A stretch of 64,000 nt of DNA from the NCBI GenBank assembly GCA_949290705.1, contig CASESI010000013.1, positions 1 through 64,000 on the forward strand, written 5' to 3'. Below, in pieces: positions 17,551-26,410 of the stretch; the stretch's first letter is position 1; each line of letters opens with the position of its first letter. Under the pieces are notes generated by a model. That model did not search any database, had not been told where the DNA came from, and saw nothing but the letters and a program-made list of their open reading frames with translations. The translations under genes and the position numbers were made by a program. Source of the stretch: an uncultured Holosporaceae bacterium. Its GTDB lineage: Bacteria; Pseudomonadota; Alphaproteobacteria; UBA3830; CASESI01.

Positions 17551-18537
17551 ATGGGTTTAAAAAATATAGCTGTAAGAGAAGCTCTTCGTGATGCAATGGC
17601 GGAGGAGATGAGAAGGGATCCAAATGTTTTCTTGATGGGAGAAGAAGTTGCAGAGTACAATGGGTCATATAAAGTTTCAATGGGACTTCTTGATGAATTT
17701 GGCCCAAAGAGAGTAATTGACACCCCTATTACAGAGATGGGATTTTCAGGGATTGGTGTTGGTGCGGCATATGCAGGATTACGGCCAATCGTGGAATTTA
17801 TGTCATTCAATTTCGCTATGCAAGCAATCGATCAGATTATCAATTCTGCATCAAAAGTACTCTATATGTCTGGCGGAGATATAAAATGTCCAATCGTATT
17901 TAGGGGGGCAAATGGTCCATCCATGAGGCTTGCTGCGCAACATTCGCAATGTTATGCAAGTTGGTATGGACATTGCCCAGGTATGAAAGTTGTTGCTCCT
18001 TTCTTTGCAGATGATATGAAAGGGCTTTTGAAGGCTTCGATTCGTGATGAAAATCCTGTAGTGTTTTTAGAGAATGAGCTTTTGTACGGAATGAAATTTG
18101 ATGTTCCAGAGGATGATGATTATCTTGTTGAGGTCGGAAAAGCCAGGGTTGTACGTCAAGGTAAGGATGTGACGCTTGTATCATTTTCTTATGGTATGAA
18201 ATATTTAATGGATGCAAAAGATGCGTTGACGGATGCTGGGATTGACCCGGAGATAATTGACCTACGCACGATTCGTCCTTTGGATATTGATACAATTTTG
18301 GAATCATTGAAAAAAACGAACAGGTTGGTTGTTGTTGAGCAGGGATTACCTTTTGCTGGAATTGCGTCAGAGATTGCAATGCAGGTTATGGAGAAAGGTT
18401 TTGATTTACTTGATGCGCCTGTTTTACGGGTGACAGCCGAGGATGTGCATGTGCCTTATGCAGAACGTTTGGAACAGATTTCAATTCCAAACACTCAGAA
18501 AATTTTGGCAGCTGTTCGTAACGTTATGGGTAAATAA
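17551..18537 (+). CDS. pdhB: Pyruvate dehydrogenase E1 beta subunit
   Basis: Partner of PdhA in the ThDP-dependent E1 component. The 328-residue protein carries the conserved [20 protein letters not shown] and [17 protein letters not shown] and the C-terminal [16 protein letters not shown]. Many alphaproteobacterial PdhB proteins have an extra N-terminal lipoyl domain; this one lacks it and starts directly with the E1-beta fold, as in Rickettsiales. The ribosome site is GGAG, 14 bp after pdhA. Confidence 0.95.
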   Translation: MGLKNIAVREALRDAMAEEMRRDPNVFLMGEEVAEYNGSYKVSMGLLDEFGPKRVIDTPITEMGFSGIGVGAAYAGLRPIVEFMSFNFAMQAIDQIINSASKVLYMSGGDIKCPIVFRGANGPSMRLAAQHSQCYASWYGHCPGMKVVAPFFADDMKGLLKASIRDENPVVFLENELLYGMKFDVPEDDDYLVEVGKARVVRQGKDVTLVSFSYGMKYLMDAKDALTDAGIDPEIIDLRTIRPLDIDTILESLKKTNRLVVVEQGLPFAGIASEIAMQVMEKGFDLLDAPVLRVTAEDVHVPYAERLEQISIPNTQKILAAVRNVMGK

Positions 18538-18552
18538 ATTTAGAGGTTTTTT

Positions 18553-19821
18553 ATGAAGAATATTTTAATGCCTGCCCTTTCCCCAACGATGGAGAAGGGG
18601 AATCTTGTTTCTTGGTTGAAATCCGAGGGTGATAAAATCGAGCTTGGAGATATCATTGCAGAAATTGAAACGGATAAAGCAACGATGGAAGTTGAAGCGA
18701 TGGATAAAGGTGTGCTTGGGAAAATTTTGGTTAAAGCAGGAACCGAGGATGTTGCTGTGAATACTCCTATTGCTGTGCTTCTTGAAAATGGTGAAAATCC
18801 TTCTGATATTAAAGTTGATGCAGTTGCTGATTCTGGTAATAAGAATGATGCTGAACCGAAGTCAGTAGTTTCTGCGCAGGACCCTGTTAAAAATAATGAT
18901 GTACCCGGATCAAATAATGGTACAAGGATAATTGCATCACCTTTGGCGAAAAAGATCGCTTCTTTAAATAATATAGATTTGTCGAATGTTTGCGGAAGTG
19001 GTCCAAATGGCAGGATTCAAAAAGCAGATGTTGAGGTATTGATTGGTAATGGCAGCTGTTGCAGTAGTAAGAGTGAGCAACCTAAATGCACGAATTCCTT
19101 TGCACCAATTTCAAGTGAGAGGGATAAAGATGGCCTTCCACCTTATGAATTTTTGAAATTGTCTTCTATGAGGAAAACGATCGCGAAAAGGTTGGTTGAG
19201 TCAAAACAGATGGCACCACATTTTTATTTGACTGTTCCTATGGAAATCGATGAGCTTTTGAATTTAAGAAAAGTTGCAAATGCGGCTTATGATATGAAAA
19301 TGACGATTAACGATTTCATTATTAAAGCTGTTGCTATGACATTGATGAGCGTCAAAGAGGCGAACAGGTCTTGGTTCGATGGTGTTGATGTAAGGCAGTA
19401 TAATACAGCTGATATTGCGGTTGCAGTTGCAATTGACGGGGGACTTATCACACCAATTATAAGGTCGGCCGAAAAGAAGACTGTGCGTGAGATTTCGATT
19501 GAAATGAAAGATTTGATCGCAAGGGCAAAGTCTGGAAAATTAAAGCCAGAGGAATTTACGGGCGGAACATTCTCTATCTCGAACTTGGGTATGTACGGTG
19601 TTGAGCAGTTTGAAGCGGTAATTAATCCACCTCATGGTTGTATTTTGGCTGTTGGTGCAGGCAAAGAGACGGCCGTCGTTAAGAATGGAAATATACAGGT
19701 TGCCAATGTGATGAAAACCACTTTGTCCGTGGATCACAGGGTCGTTGATGGCGCTGTTGGTGCGGCTTTCTTAAAGCAATTAAAAATTTTCATTGAAACA
19801 CCTTCTATTATGTTAGTGTAA
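18553..19821 (+). CDS. pdhC: Dihydrolipoamide acetyltransferase, PDH E2
   Basis: Transfers the acetyl group from lipoate to CoA and forms the core of the pyruvate dehydrogenase complex. The 422-residue protein has one lipoyl domain (residues 1-80; lipoylated Lys in ETDKATMEVEA), a linker, a peripheral subunit-binding domain (about 115-155, ASPLAKKIASLNNIDLSNVCGSG written here in two parts: ASPLAKKIASLN and IDLSNVCGSG), a Cys-rich linker (CCSS) and the catalytic domain ending with the active-site pattern DHRVVDGAVGAAF. The E3 gene lpd does not follow and must be elsewhere. Confidence 0.95.
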   Translation: MKNILMPALSPTMEKGNLVSWLKSEGDKIELGDIIAEIETDKATMEVEAMDKGVLGKILVKAGTEDVAVNTPIAVLLENGENPSDIKVDAVADSGNKNDAEPKSVVSAQDPVKNNDVPGSNNGTRIIASPLAKKIASLNNIDLSNVCGSGPNGRIQKADVEVLIGNGSCCSSKSEQPKCTNSFAPISSERDKDGLPPYEFLKLSSMRKTIAKRLVESKQMAPHFYLTVPMEIDELLNLRKVANAAYDMKMTINDFIIKAVAMTLMSVKEANRSWFDGVDVRQYNTADIAVAVAIDGGLITPIIRSAEKKTVREISIEMKDLIARAKSGKLKPEEFTGGTFSISNLGMYGVEQFEAVINPPHGCILAVGAGKETAVVKNGNIQVANVMKTTLSVDHRVVDGAVGAAFLKQLKIFIETPSIMLV

Positions 19822-19948
19822 TTTTTTACACAAATTAACTTTATCATGTGAGGAGTTGTATTCTGTGAAAAAAAATAAATAAAATACAAACTATCTGTAA
19901 TAAAACATAATGTATATTATGTAAAATAAGAATCTAGTTTTTAAAATA

Positions 19949-19963
19949 TTAATCTATTATTAA
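19949..19963. promoter_or_regulatory. TTAA-N7-TTAA box, candidate CtrA site
   Basis: TTAATCTATTATTAAC, about 50-60 bp before the small gene pair at 20011/20052, in a 230-bp AT-rich gap after pdhC that otherwise holds nothing recognisable. Confidence 0.35.
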
Positions 19964-20010
19964 CTTTTACTTACTATTATTTTTATTGGTTTTAATGATA
20001 GGTAAAACAA

Positions 20011-20055
20011 ATGTATAAAAAGTTTTTATTTTTAAGTTTTGGTCTTAATTTATGA
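20011..20055 (+). CDS. 14-codon leader, possibly a frameshifted signal peptide
   Basis: ATG at 20011 follows an AGG-type ribosome site and encodes MYKKFLFLSFGLNL before TGA at 20053-20055. The stop overlaps the start of the next frame by ATGA. The sequence looks like the first half of a signal peptide, so this is either a coupled leader peptide or the true N-terminus of the next gene separated from it by a one-base frameshift. Confidence 0.35.
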   Translation: MYKKFLFLSFGLNL

Positions 20056-20294
20056 CACTTGCAGACTTATTGCTATCGAAAGATATTGATAAGGATTCTA
20101 AATTTTATAAACAATTAAGAACGTCTTTTGCTCTCTCGGAAAAAGAGGTTATCGGTGATATAGAAACTTTGCAAAAGCAATTGGATGACTTAAATTCGTC
20201 ACTTGGGGAATTCAAATTTTTAACTCAACGAGTATCAGCACCTTTGATCAACACAAGAGATGCAGAAAATCTAACTACTACAGAAACAGAATAA
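20052..20294 (+). CDS. Small protein of unknown function
   Basis: An 80-residue acidic, helix-rich protein with a heptad-like middle (VIGDIETLQKQLDDLNSSL). It has no ribosome site of its own, and the start overlaps the stop of a 14-codon hydrophobic frame (20011-20055). If that frame is joined by a one-base shift, the product would be a small exported protein of about 94 residues. It stands alone between pdhC and the convergent rpmA. Confidence 0.55.
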   Translation: MTLADLLLSKDIDKDSKFYKQLRTSFALSEKEVIGDIETLQKQLDDLNSSLGEFKFLTQRVSAPLINTRDAENLTTTETE

Positions 20295-20316
20295 AAAGTT
20301 TCCAAACTCTATTAAC

Positions 20317-20337
20317 TTTCTTTTTTATATAAAGAAA
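20317..20337. terminator. Weak hairpin between convergent genes
   Basis: TTTCTTT and AAAGAAA with a 7-nt spacer lie between the small gene (ends 20294) and rpmA (ends 20369). The stem is all A-T except one pair, so this is a weak call for a bidirectional terminator. Confidence 0.25.
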
Positions 20338-20368
20338 AACATGAATAAAAAAATAAAGAAATAAAAAT

Positions 20369-20614
20369 TTATTGAATTTCTACGTAAGTGCCACGCTTTT
20401 TCGATACGAACGATACAACACCATCTTTTAATGCGAATAATGTGTGATCGCGTCCAATTCCGACGTTCAATCCATTGTAAAATTTTGTACCACGTTGACG
20501 GACAATTATATTACCAGCAACAACTTGTTGTCCACCAAACTTTTTCAAACCAAGCCTTTGACCTTGTGAGTCACGACCATTCCTGACACTTCCACCAGCT
20601 TTCTTATGCGCCAT
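20369..20614 (-). CDS. rpmA: 50S ribosomal protein bL27
   Basis: bL27 sits near the peptidyl-transferase centre. The 81-residue protein starts [16 protein letters not shown] and carries [19 protein letters not shown], the typical family sequence. A strong AAGGAAGG ribosome site precedes it. It follows rplU after 29 bp in the usual rplU-rpmA operon. Confidence 0.97.
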   Translation of the reverse strand: MAHKKAGGSVRNGRDSQGQRLGLKKFGGQQVVAGNIIVRQRGTKFYNGLNVGIGRDHTLFALKDGVVSFVSKKRGTYVEIQ

Positions 20615-20643
20615 TTCAAACCTTCCTTTTTAAAACCAAAAAA

Positions 20644-20961
20644 CTAAGCAGCAACTATATTCTCAATCTTCAATACAGTCAAATGCCTTCTGAAACCATT
20701 CTTACGACGATGATTCTGACGACGTTCCTTTTTGAAAACAATAATCTTTCTTGCACGAATTTGCTCCAAAACAGAAGCCTCAACCTTTATCTTTTTCAAA
20801 TCTTCACCAAGAGTAAGTTTACCATCCTTGGAATAGAGCAAAACATCATCCAAAACAATCTTTTCACCAGCAGTAGCCTCAGGTAACTTTTCAACAAAAA
20901 GCTTATCCCCAACAGAAACACTATATTGCTTACCGCCGGTTTTAATCACAGCAAATTCCAT
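20644..20961 (-). CDS. rplU: 50S ribosomal protein bL21
   Basis: A 105-residue ribosomal protein that starts MEFAVIKTGGKQYSVS and ends with the rRNA-binding KKERRQNHRRKNGFRRH pattern of the family. It is the first gene of rplU-rpmA; the promoter lies at 20990-21018, overlapping the end of the LptC-like gene. Confidence 0.97.
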   Translation of the reverse strand: MEFAVIKTGGKQYSVSVGDKLFVEKLPEATAGEKIVLDDVLLYSKDGKLTLGEDLKKIKVEASVLEQIRARKIIVFKKERRQNHRRKNGFRRHLTVLKIENIVAA

Positions 20962-20989
20962 AACCTAAAAACCATAAATAATGTTTCGA

Positions 20990-21018
20990 ATTATAGCATA
21001 GTATTGTTATTTTGTAAA
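20990..21018 (-). promoter_or_regulatory. Promoter of rplU-rpmA
   Basis: Minus-strand -35 TTTACA (21013-21018), 17-bp spacer ending in TGC, -10 TATAAT (20990-20995). The TGCTATA extended -10 is shared with the promoters of tRNA-Gly, rpsD, rpmJ and nusA. Confidence 0.75.
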
Positions 21019-21509
21019 TCTATTATTTTCAATTTGACATTTTTGATAAATTTCATTTTGGAATTTTTGATATCGTAATCAAAATTATCAGAAGACAATT
21101 CGGCCCTTTCGTTAAAATTTACGACTGTTTTAGAATTTGTATAAACTCTTTTTTCGTTAAAATCAAAATCCAACTCTTTTGTGACGAGAGAAAATTTAGA
21201 ATTTTTGTAAACAATATTCGTTTTTAATTTTCCTGATGAGCTTTCGATATTAAAATATCCTTCATCAGCGTTGCATACTGAGTCAGCAAAATTTAATTCA
21301 ACCTTTTTAAATTTGCAATATTTATCATTAACAGATGAGAATAATGATTTTATGGTTATTATATTTCCTTTCTTATCAAAAAATTTCAAAACTGAATTTC
21401 TTCCGATACTTTCATTTGGAATTGATACAGAGGAAGCATTCAACGCACAAAAAGCAAAAGCAGTTAAAACGTACATTATGAAATATTTTTTACAAGAAAT
21501 CATTCTCAT
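20991..21509 (-). CDS. LptC-like periplasmic protein (LPS export), tentative
   Basis: A 172-residue protein with an N-terminal hydrophobic helix or signal peptide (about residues 8-25) and a beta-rich body. The alternation of short strands and the end region (VNFNERAELSSDNFDYDI, then KMKFIKNVKLKI) resemble the beta-jellyroll of LptC/LptA, which passes LPS from the inner membrane to the periplasmic bridge. The neighbours lptA and lptB are not in the window, so the call rests on pattern alone. It follows vgrG after 21 bp on the same strand. Confidence 0.45.
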   Translation of the reverse strand: MRMISCKKYFIMYVLTAFAFCALNASSVSIPNESIGRNSVLKFFDKKGNIITIKSLFSSVNDKYCKFKKVELNFADSVCNADEGYFNIESSSGKLKTNIVYKNSKFSLVTKELDFDFNEKRVYTNSKTVVNFNERAELSSDNFDYDIKNSKMKFIKNVKLKIIDLQNNNTML

Positions 21510-21530
21510 AATATACCAGTTTTAGAATTA

Positions 21531-23564
21531 TTATCCAAGCATCACAATTGATCCAGATACTTTATTAATTGCAGAAGATTTTAAAGTTAATGCGACGGAA
21601 GATTTAATTTCGGCATTTAAACTAGATTTTAATGTCATATTCATTGTCGTTTTTAATGTGAATGTTGCGGCATCGATATTCATAGTTGCAGAAGACTTTA
21701 TTTTCATACTTGTAAGAGATTTGATTTGCATGCTTGAGTTGGATTTTAAAGACATTGTGGAAACAGAGGATACATCTACTCCTTTTTTACTTGAAATTTT
21801 TGTATCGCCAAATGAGGACATTGTTATTGCTTTTGAGGCAGAAATATCAAGATTTCCTCCTGATTTTATTTTCATATCATTTGAAGATTCGATTGTGACT
21901 TTTTTGGCTTTTATAATTAAATTATCAGAAACTATCACTTCATAATTTCCATCTTTTATATTAAGTGTGGAATTTCCTTTTTTCAAATTAATGTTAAAAT
22001 CACCTTTTTCAATAGTAATAGTTTTATTGTGATTAATGTTTTCTTCGAAGTCTTTTTCAGCCTTAATTAAGATTTTTTCTTCCCCTCCTTTATCGTCAAA
22101 GCTTATTTCATTAAAACCTTTGGCATCTATTGATTTTGTCCTTATTCCTGTGATTGTGTCTTTTGAATTATTAAAAGGAGGTCGGTTTTTATCATTATAT
22201 AAAGTGCCAAGCACATAAGGTTGGTTTGGATCTCCGTTAAAGAATCCTACTATTACTTCTGTACCAATTCTTGGTGTGAAGACTGATCCAAATCCAGAGC
22301 CACTAAAAAATTCTGCTACTCTTATCCAACAAGAGCTATTTTCATCTTTTTTAGAATCATTTTTATCCCAAAATAAATGTACTTTTACACGGTTAAATTC
22401 ATCTTTATATATAGTTTTGTTATTCGGTCCAGTTACAATTCCTAATATGTTGCCGTAAATTTTAGGAGACTTCGTTTTTAAATCAGGAATATATGTGTTT
22501 GATTTTTTGATACAATTAATTGAATTTCTATATTCTGCCACAATACCATTATTTAAAGCAATATTTTTAAAAGTATGAGAAATTTTTGTAACAACGTACT
22601 CTTGGTTTAATTCATTCGATATGTGGTTTGAAAGTTTAAAATAATATCCGGCACTTAGAAACGGATAAGCTGATTCTCCATAATAATCTTCCGATAGATT
22701 TTTATTAAGTTTAGATCTTAATTTGACTATATTTTCACCTGTATTTTTGTTGGTATAATTATTCCATTCATAATATTCTTGATTTTGGTTGTTACTTTCT
22801 TTTTCTATTAAGTTTTTATTTGTAGACTCGAAGTCATATGAAGAAGTTATATATTTATTGTTATTAAATTTTCTTACTTCATTAAAAATTAGCATTTTTG
22901 CAGGATATGATTTTGTTAAATTTGTTGCGTAATCGAGAGGAATTTCATTTTCACATGATGGTTTTAAATATGAATTTGATGCATTTGAAATAACTATTTT
23001 GGTGAGGGTTTTAGAAGATTCTGTATATTCAAAAAAATAAAAAAGTCCGTAATATTCCATTATTCTTGAAATAAAATCAAAATCTGATTCATCATATTGT
23101 ACGCAATATTCAAGTGATTGGTTTGCAAACTCCCCTATCACATTAAATTTAGTTTCTATCTGTAATTTATTACTTTTTATTATTTCAGAAATTATTTGTT
23201 TAGGAGTTTTATTTTGAAAACATCTGCTGTTGTTCGTTAATTGTAATTTGAATAAAGGATGAGAGAATTTAATTTTGTAAGAGTCATATTCTATATCTTG
23301 TTTTTTAAATTTTCCGATAGATTCTATTTCTGTGATAATTCCGCAAAATTTTCTTTTTTTCTCATGAAGAGAAATTTCGAACGAGATTGTTTTTTCGAGT
23401 AATTTTTCAAGTTGTAGATTATTATTTTTTATAAAAATTAATGTCTCTCCAAGATATAAATTTGAAATTTCCTCATTAATGCGAATATTGTCAGGAAATA
23501 TTTTTTCAGAGATTCCATCTATCTCACACTTGATAGTAAATTCGTTTTTATCAAACTCTGCCAT
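21531..23564 (-). CDS. vgrG: Type VI secretion tip protein VgrG
   Basis: VgrG forms the trimeric spike of the type VI secretion system and carries effectors into target cells. The 677-residue protein has the gp27-like N-terminal half (about 1-350: base-plate hub fold with QYDESDFDFISRIMEYYGLFY), the OB domain with YGNILGIVTGP, the gp5-like motif WIRVAEFFSGSGFGSVFTPRIG and GTEVIVGFFNGDPNQPYVLG (about 400-470), and a C-terminal beta-helix of short Lys/Ser repeats such as MQIKSLTSMKIKSSATMNI (about 540-670). There is no extra effector domain and no PAAR, Hcp or other T6SS gene in the window, so this is an orphan vgrG. Confidence 0.93.
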   Translation of the reverse strand: MAEFDKNEFTIKCEIDGISEKIFPDNIRINEEISNLYLGETLIFIKNNNLQLEKLLEKTISFEISLHEKKRKFCGIITEIESIGKFKKQDIEYDSYKIKFSHPLFKLQLTNNSRCFQNKTPKQIISEIIKSNKLQIETKFNVIGEFANQSLEYCVQYDESDFDFISRIMEYYGLFYFFEYTESSKTLTKIVISNASNSYLKPSCENEIPLDYATNLTKSYPAKMLIFNEVRKFNNNKYITSSYDFESTNKNLIEKESNNQNQEYYEWNNYTNKNTGENIVKLRSKLNKNLSEDYYGESAYPFLSAGYYFKLSNHISNELNQEYVVTKISHTFKNIALNNGIVAEYRNSINCIKKSNTYIPDLKTKSPKIYGNILGIVTGPNNKTIYKDEFNRVKVHLFWDKNDSKKDENSSCWIRVAEFFSGSGFGSVFTPRIGTEVIVGFFNGDPNQPYVLGTLYNDKNRPPFNNSKDTITGIRTKSIDAKGFNEISFDDKGGEEKILIKAEKDFEENINHNKTITIEKGDFNINLKKGNSTLNIKDGNYEVIVSDNLIIKAKKVTIESSNDMKIKSGGNLDISASKAITMSSFGDTKISSKKGVDVSSVSTMSLKSNSSMQIKSLTSMKIKSSATMNIDAATFTLKTTMNMTLKSSLNAEIKSSVALTLKSSAINKVSGSIVMLG

Positions 23565-23587
23565 AATTTATTATTATTGAAAAATTA

Positions 23588-23602
23588 TTAATGTTTAATT
23601 AA
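23588..23602. promoter_or_regulatory. TTAA-N7-TTAA box, candidate CtrA site
   Basis: TTAATGTTTAATTAA lies in the 42-bp gap between comM and vgrG, 24 bp before the vgrG start. Confidence 0.3.
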
Positions 23603-23606
23603 AAAA

Positions 23607-25133
23607 TTACATTAATTTGTATCCTATCGCTTCTTTCAAATGAATATCTGAAATAGAATCGGAATGCGCCAAATCTGCTACTGATCTGGCAATTTTTATA
23701 ATTTTGAAATAGCTTCTCGCAGAAATGTTTTTTTTATTTGCATAATCATTTAAAAATTTTTCAGCAGTATTTGTGATATTAGAAGAATCTTTCAAAAGTT
23801 GGTTTGGAAGTTCATAATTCAATAAATTATCAGGAAATCCATTTTTTGTCATACGTTGTTTTTGGAATTTTCTTGATGATATGATTTTCTCTTTTATTTC
23901 CCTACTTGTAGGCTGAACCTCGCTTGAAACAAGGTCTTTAAATTCGACCTTTGGAACATCAATTTGTATGTCAATTCTTTCAATTAATGGGCCAGATAGC
24001 TTTGATAAATATTCTTTTTGGCATTTATTTGTCCTTCCGCATTCCCTCATCGGATCACCGAAATATCCACATTTGCAAGGATTCATAGCAGCAATGATTT
24101 GAGGTTTTGCTGGATATTTTATATGTGAATTTGCTCTTGCAACGATTACGTATCCGGTTTCAAGAGGTTGCCTCAGTGATTCTATCGTTTGTCTTTGAAA
24201 TTCTGGAAGTTCGTCAAGAAATAAAACCCCTCTATGGGCAAGCGATAATTCTCCAGGTTTTGCTTTCATACCTCCACCAACAATTGAAACTAAAGAAGCG
24301 TTGTAATGCGGATCTCTGAATGGTCGTTTTGTTATTAATCCATTTTTTATTTCTCCAGCAATACTGTAAATCATGGTAAGTTCCAAGGATTCCTGTGGAG
24401 TTAAATCAGGCAATATTGTGATCAACCGTGAAGCTAGCATAGATTTTCCTGATCCAGGTTGGCCAATCATTAAAACATGATGCCCACCATGAGCTGCTAT
24501 CTCAAGTGCTCTTTTTGCCATAAATTGTCCCTTAACATCACTGAAACATTTTGATGAAAATGATGAATTTGTATCATCCTGTGAGGAGTCACTTTCAAGT
24601 ACCGGTTTTGGGTGATCAAGAATTTGTGTTCCTTTGAAATGGTTTAAAAGAGCTATTAATGATTTTGGGGCAATTATTTCTATGTCAGACGCCCATGCGG
24701 CTTCTCCTCCGGATTGAAATGGACATATTAATCCCATATGAAGAGAACTTGCAAGAATTGCTGTTGGTAAGGCTCCAGCAACCTTTGATATTGATCCATC
24801 AAGTGATAATTCTCCTATCGCGACAAAATTTGCAATATCATCTTCTGAAATAATTCCCATGCAACACATAATTCCAAGTGTGATTGGTAAGTCGAAATGG
24901 CTACCCTCCTTTTGCAAATCTGCAGGAGCAAGGTTTACGGTAATTCTTCCATCAGGAAATGATAGCCCAATTGCAGAAAATGCACTTCTGATACGTTCTT
25001 TTGATTCGGCAACAACTTTATCAGGTAGGCCAACGATGTTAAAGCAACATAATCCTTTCGAAATCTGTACTTGAGTATCAACGATTGAGGCATCTATGCC
25101 TTGGAATGTGACAGTCTTTATGTTTGCAAACAT
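23607..25133 (-). CDS. comM: ComM/YifB-family AAA+ helicase
   Basis: A Mg-chelatase-like AAA+ ATPase; in Vibrio and related bacteria ComM promotes branch migration during natural transformation. The 508-residue protein has the N-terminal Lon-like domain (GLCCFNIVGLPDKVVAESKERI), Walker A GQPGSGKSMLA, Walker B GVLFLDELPEF, the Cys-containing NPCKCGYFGD segment and the C-terminal Mg-chelatase domain with ISARSYFKIIKIARSVADL. The length is normal. No other competence gene is in the window. Confidence 0.92.
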   Translation of the reverse strand: MFANIKTVTFQGIDASIVDTQVQISKGLCCFNIVGLPDKVVAESKERIRSAFSAIGLSFPDGRITVNLAPADLQKEGSHFDLPITLGIMCCMGIISEDDIANFVAIGELSLDGSISKVAGALPTAILASSLHMGLICPFQSGGEAAWASDIEIIAPKSLIALLNHFKGTQILDHPKPVLESDSSQDDTNSSFSSKCFSDVKGQFMAKRALEIAAHGGHHVLMIGQPGSGKSMLASRLITILPDLTPQESLELTMIYSIAGEIKNGLITKRPFRDPHYNASLVSIVGGGMKAKPGELSLAHRGVLFLDELPEFQRQTIESLRQPLETGYVIVARANSHIKYPAKPQIIAAMNPCKCGYFGDPMRECGRTNKCQKEYLSKLSGPLIERIDIQIDVPKVEFKDLVSSEVQPTSREIKEKIISSRKFQKQRMTKNGFPDNLLNYELPNQLLKDSSNITNTAEKFLNDYANKKNISARSYFKIIKIARSVADLAHSDSISDIHLKEAIGYKLM

Positions 25134-25213
25134 GAAAGATATTTTAAGTTATAAAAATTAAAAAAACGTAACCTCGACACAACTCTTTTACTTATCTTGT
25201 GTAGACGTTTTTT

Positions 25214-25711
25214 TTATATGTGTAGACGTTTTTTTATAAATGTTTTTACGTAATCTTTGTAAAGTGATATTACAGCCTTAAAGTAATCAAAGTCACACGG
25301 GCAAAAATTACATGAATCAAAACGGGTAACAATGTATGCAATCCCATTACAAATTCTTGATAGAATTATTTTCTGCAATATTCCTTGACAAAGTATAGCA
25401 TGTGTTGATTTTTGTAGATAATTATCTAGCTCTTCGCTAAATGGAGGTACAAGATTAACAAAGTTATTTTTCAATTCCATAATTAAATCACTATTTCCAG
25501 CGTTCTTAAGTACAGTGTCTATCTCATGCAGATAAAATTTTTGAAATTCGGATTCAAATTGCCGTATTTCTTTATAACTACTACGCAATTGTTCCAGCGA
25601 ACTAATCGAATCAATCTCATCACATACAAACTGATCAAAAAGCAGAACGTCAAAGTCAGAAAACAACAAAGAAAAATAAAACAAAGAAATAAAAAGTAAT
25701 CCCTTTTTCAT
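25214..25711 (-). CDS. Secreted protein, unknown function
   Basis: A 165-residue protein with a hydrophobic N-terminus (KKGLLFISLFYFSLLF) that should act as a signal peptide. The mature part is helical and contains five Cys, three of them in a CNFCPC cluster near the C-terminus. No domain is recognised. It starts 7 bp after rpsD and is probably on the rpsD transcript. A short tandem duplication (about 20 bp, TGTGTAGACGTTTTTTT repeated) covers its stop codon and the sequence just after it (25198-25238). Confidence 0.65.
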   Translation of the reverse strand: MKKGLLFISLFYFSLLFSDFDVLLFDQFVCDEIDSISSLEQLRSSYKEIRQFESEFQKFYLHEIDTVLKNAGNSDLIMELKNNFVNLVPPFSEELDNYLQKSTHAILCQGILQKIILSRICNGIAYIVTRFDSCNFCPCDFDYFKAVISLYKDYVKTFIKKRLHI

Positions 25712-25718
25712 AGGGACA

Positions 25719-26333
25719 CTACCTTGAATAAAACTCGATCACCAAATTTGGCTCAATAACAACAGGGTAAGGAACATCAACGAGCTTTGGAGCCCTTAAG
25801 AATTTTCCTTTCATGCTTGATGAATCGAATTCGACATATTCTGGAACTTCACGCTCTTGTGAGGCAATAGCATCAAGAACATTTTTATTTTCCTTCATGC
25901 TTGGAACCAAGGCAATTTCATCATTATCACTTACTTTATACGAAGCAATATTTACCCTTTTTCCATTGACAAGAATATGACCATGGCTGACCATTTGCCT
26001 TGCAGCGAAAACAGACGGAGCAATTTTCATACGATAAACCACAGCATCAAGCCTTCTCTCGAGCAATTCGATCAAGTTATCATTACTATCGCCTTTCAAC
26101 CTGATTGCTTCCTTGTAGATATTCCTAAATTGCTTTTCAACAATGTTACCGTAATATTTCTTAAGCCTTTGCTTTGCTTTTAACTGCACACAATAATCAG
26201 ATAATCTCTTCTTTTTCGCACCATGCTGACCAGGACCGTAGTTTCTTGTATTTAGTGGGCTCTTTACCCTTCCCCACAAATTCACCCCCAAACTACGATC
26301 TATCTTAAATTTTGAATTTAATCTTTTTGTCAT
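25719..26333 (-). CDS. rpsD: 30S ribosomal protein uS4
   Basis: Primary 16S rRNA-binding protein that starts assembly of the 30S body. The 204-residue protein has the S4 N-terminal domain ([21 protein letters not shown]) and the S4 RNA-binding domain ([20 protein letters not shown] followed by [18 protein letters not shown]). The length is normal. It has its own promoter at 26365-26393, in the gap after mltG. Confidence 0.97.
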   Translation of the reverse strand: MTKRLNSKFKIDRSLGVNLWGRVKSPLNTRNYGPGQHGAKKKRLSDYCVQLKAKQRLKKYYGNIVEKQFRNIYKEAIRLKGDSNDNLIELLERRLDAVVYRMKIAPSVFAARQMVSHGHILVNGKRVNIASYKVSDNDEIALVPSMKENKNVLDAIASQEREVPEYVEFDSSSMKGKFLRAPKLVDVPYPVVIEPNLVIEFYSR

Positions 26334-26364
26334 AATTTCTTAATTTATAATAAAAATATTGTAA

Positions 26365-26393
26365 ATTATAGCATCGAGAATTTGTATTTTCAA
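26365..26393 (-). promoter_or_regulatory. Promoter of rpsD
   Basis: Minus-strand -35 TTGAAA (26388-26393), 17-bp spacer ending in TGC, -10 TATAAT (26365-26370). Confidence 0.75.
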
Positions 26394-26410
26394 GTAATAA
26401 TTAAATCAAA

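Noticed and set aside
25198-25238. Two copies of TGTGTAGACGTTTTTTT as a possible CRISPR or site-specific repeat
   Set aside because: There are only two adjacent copies covering a stop codon; a small tandem duplication explains them.
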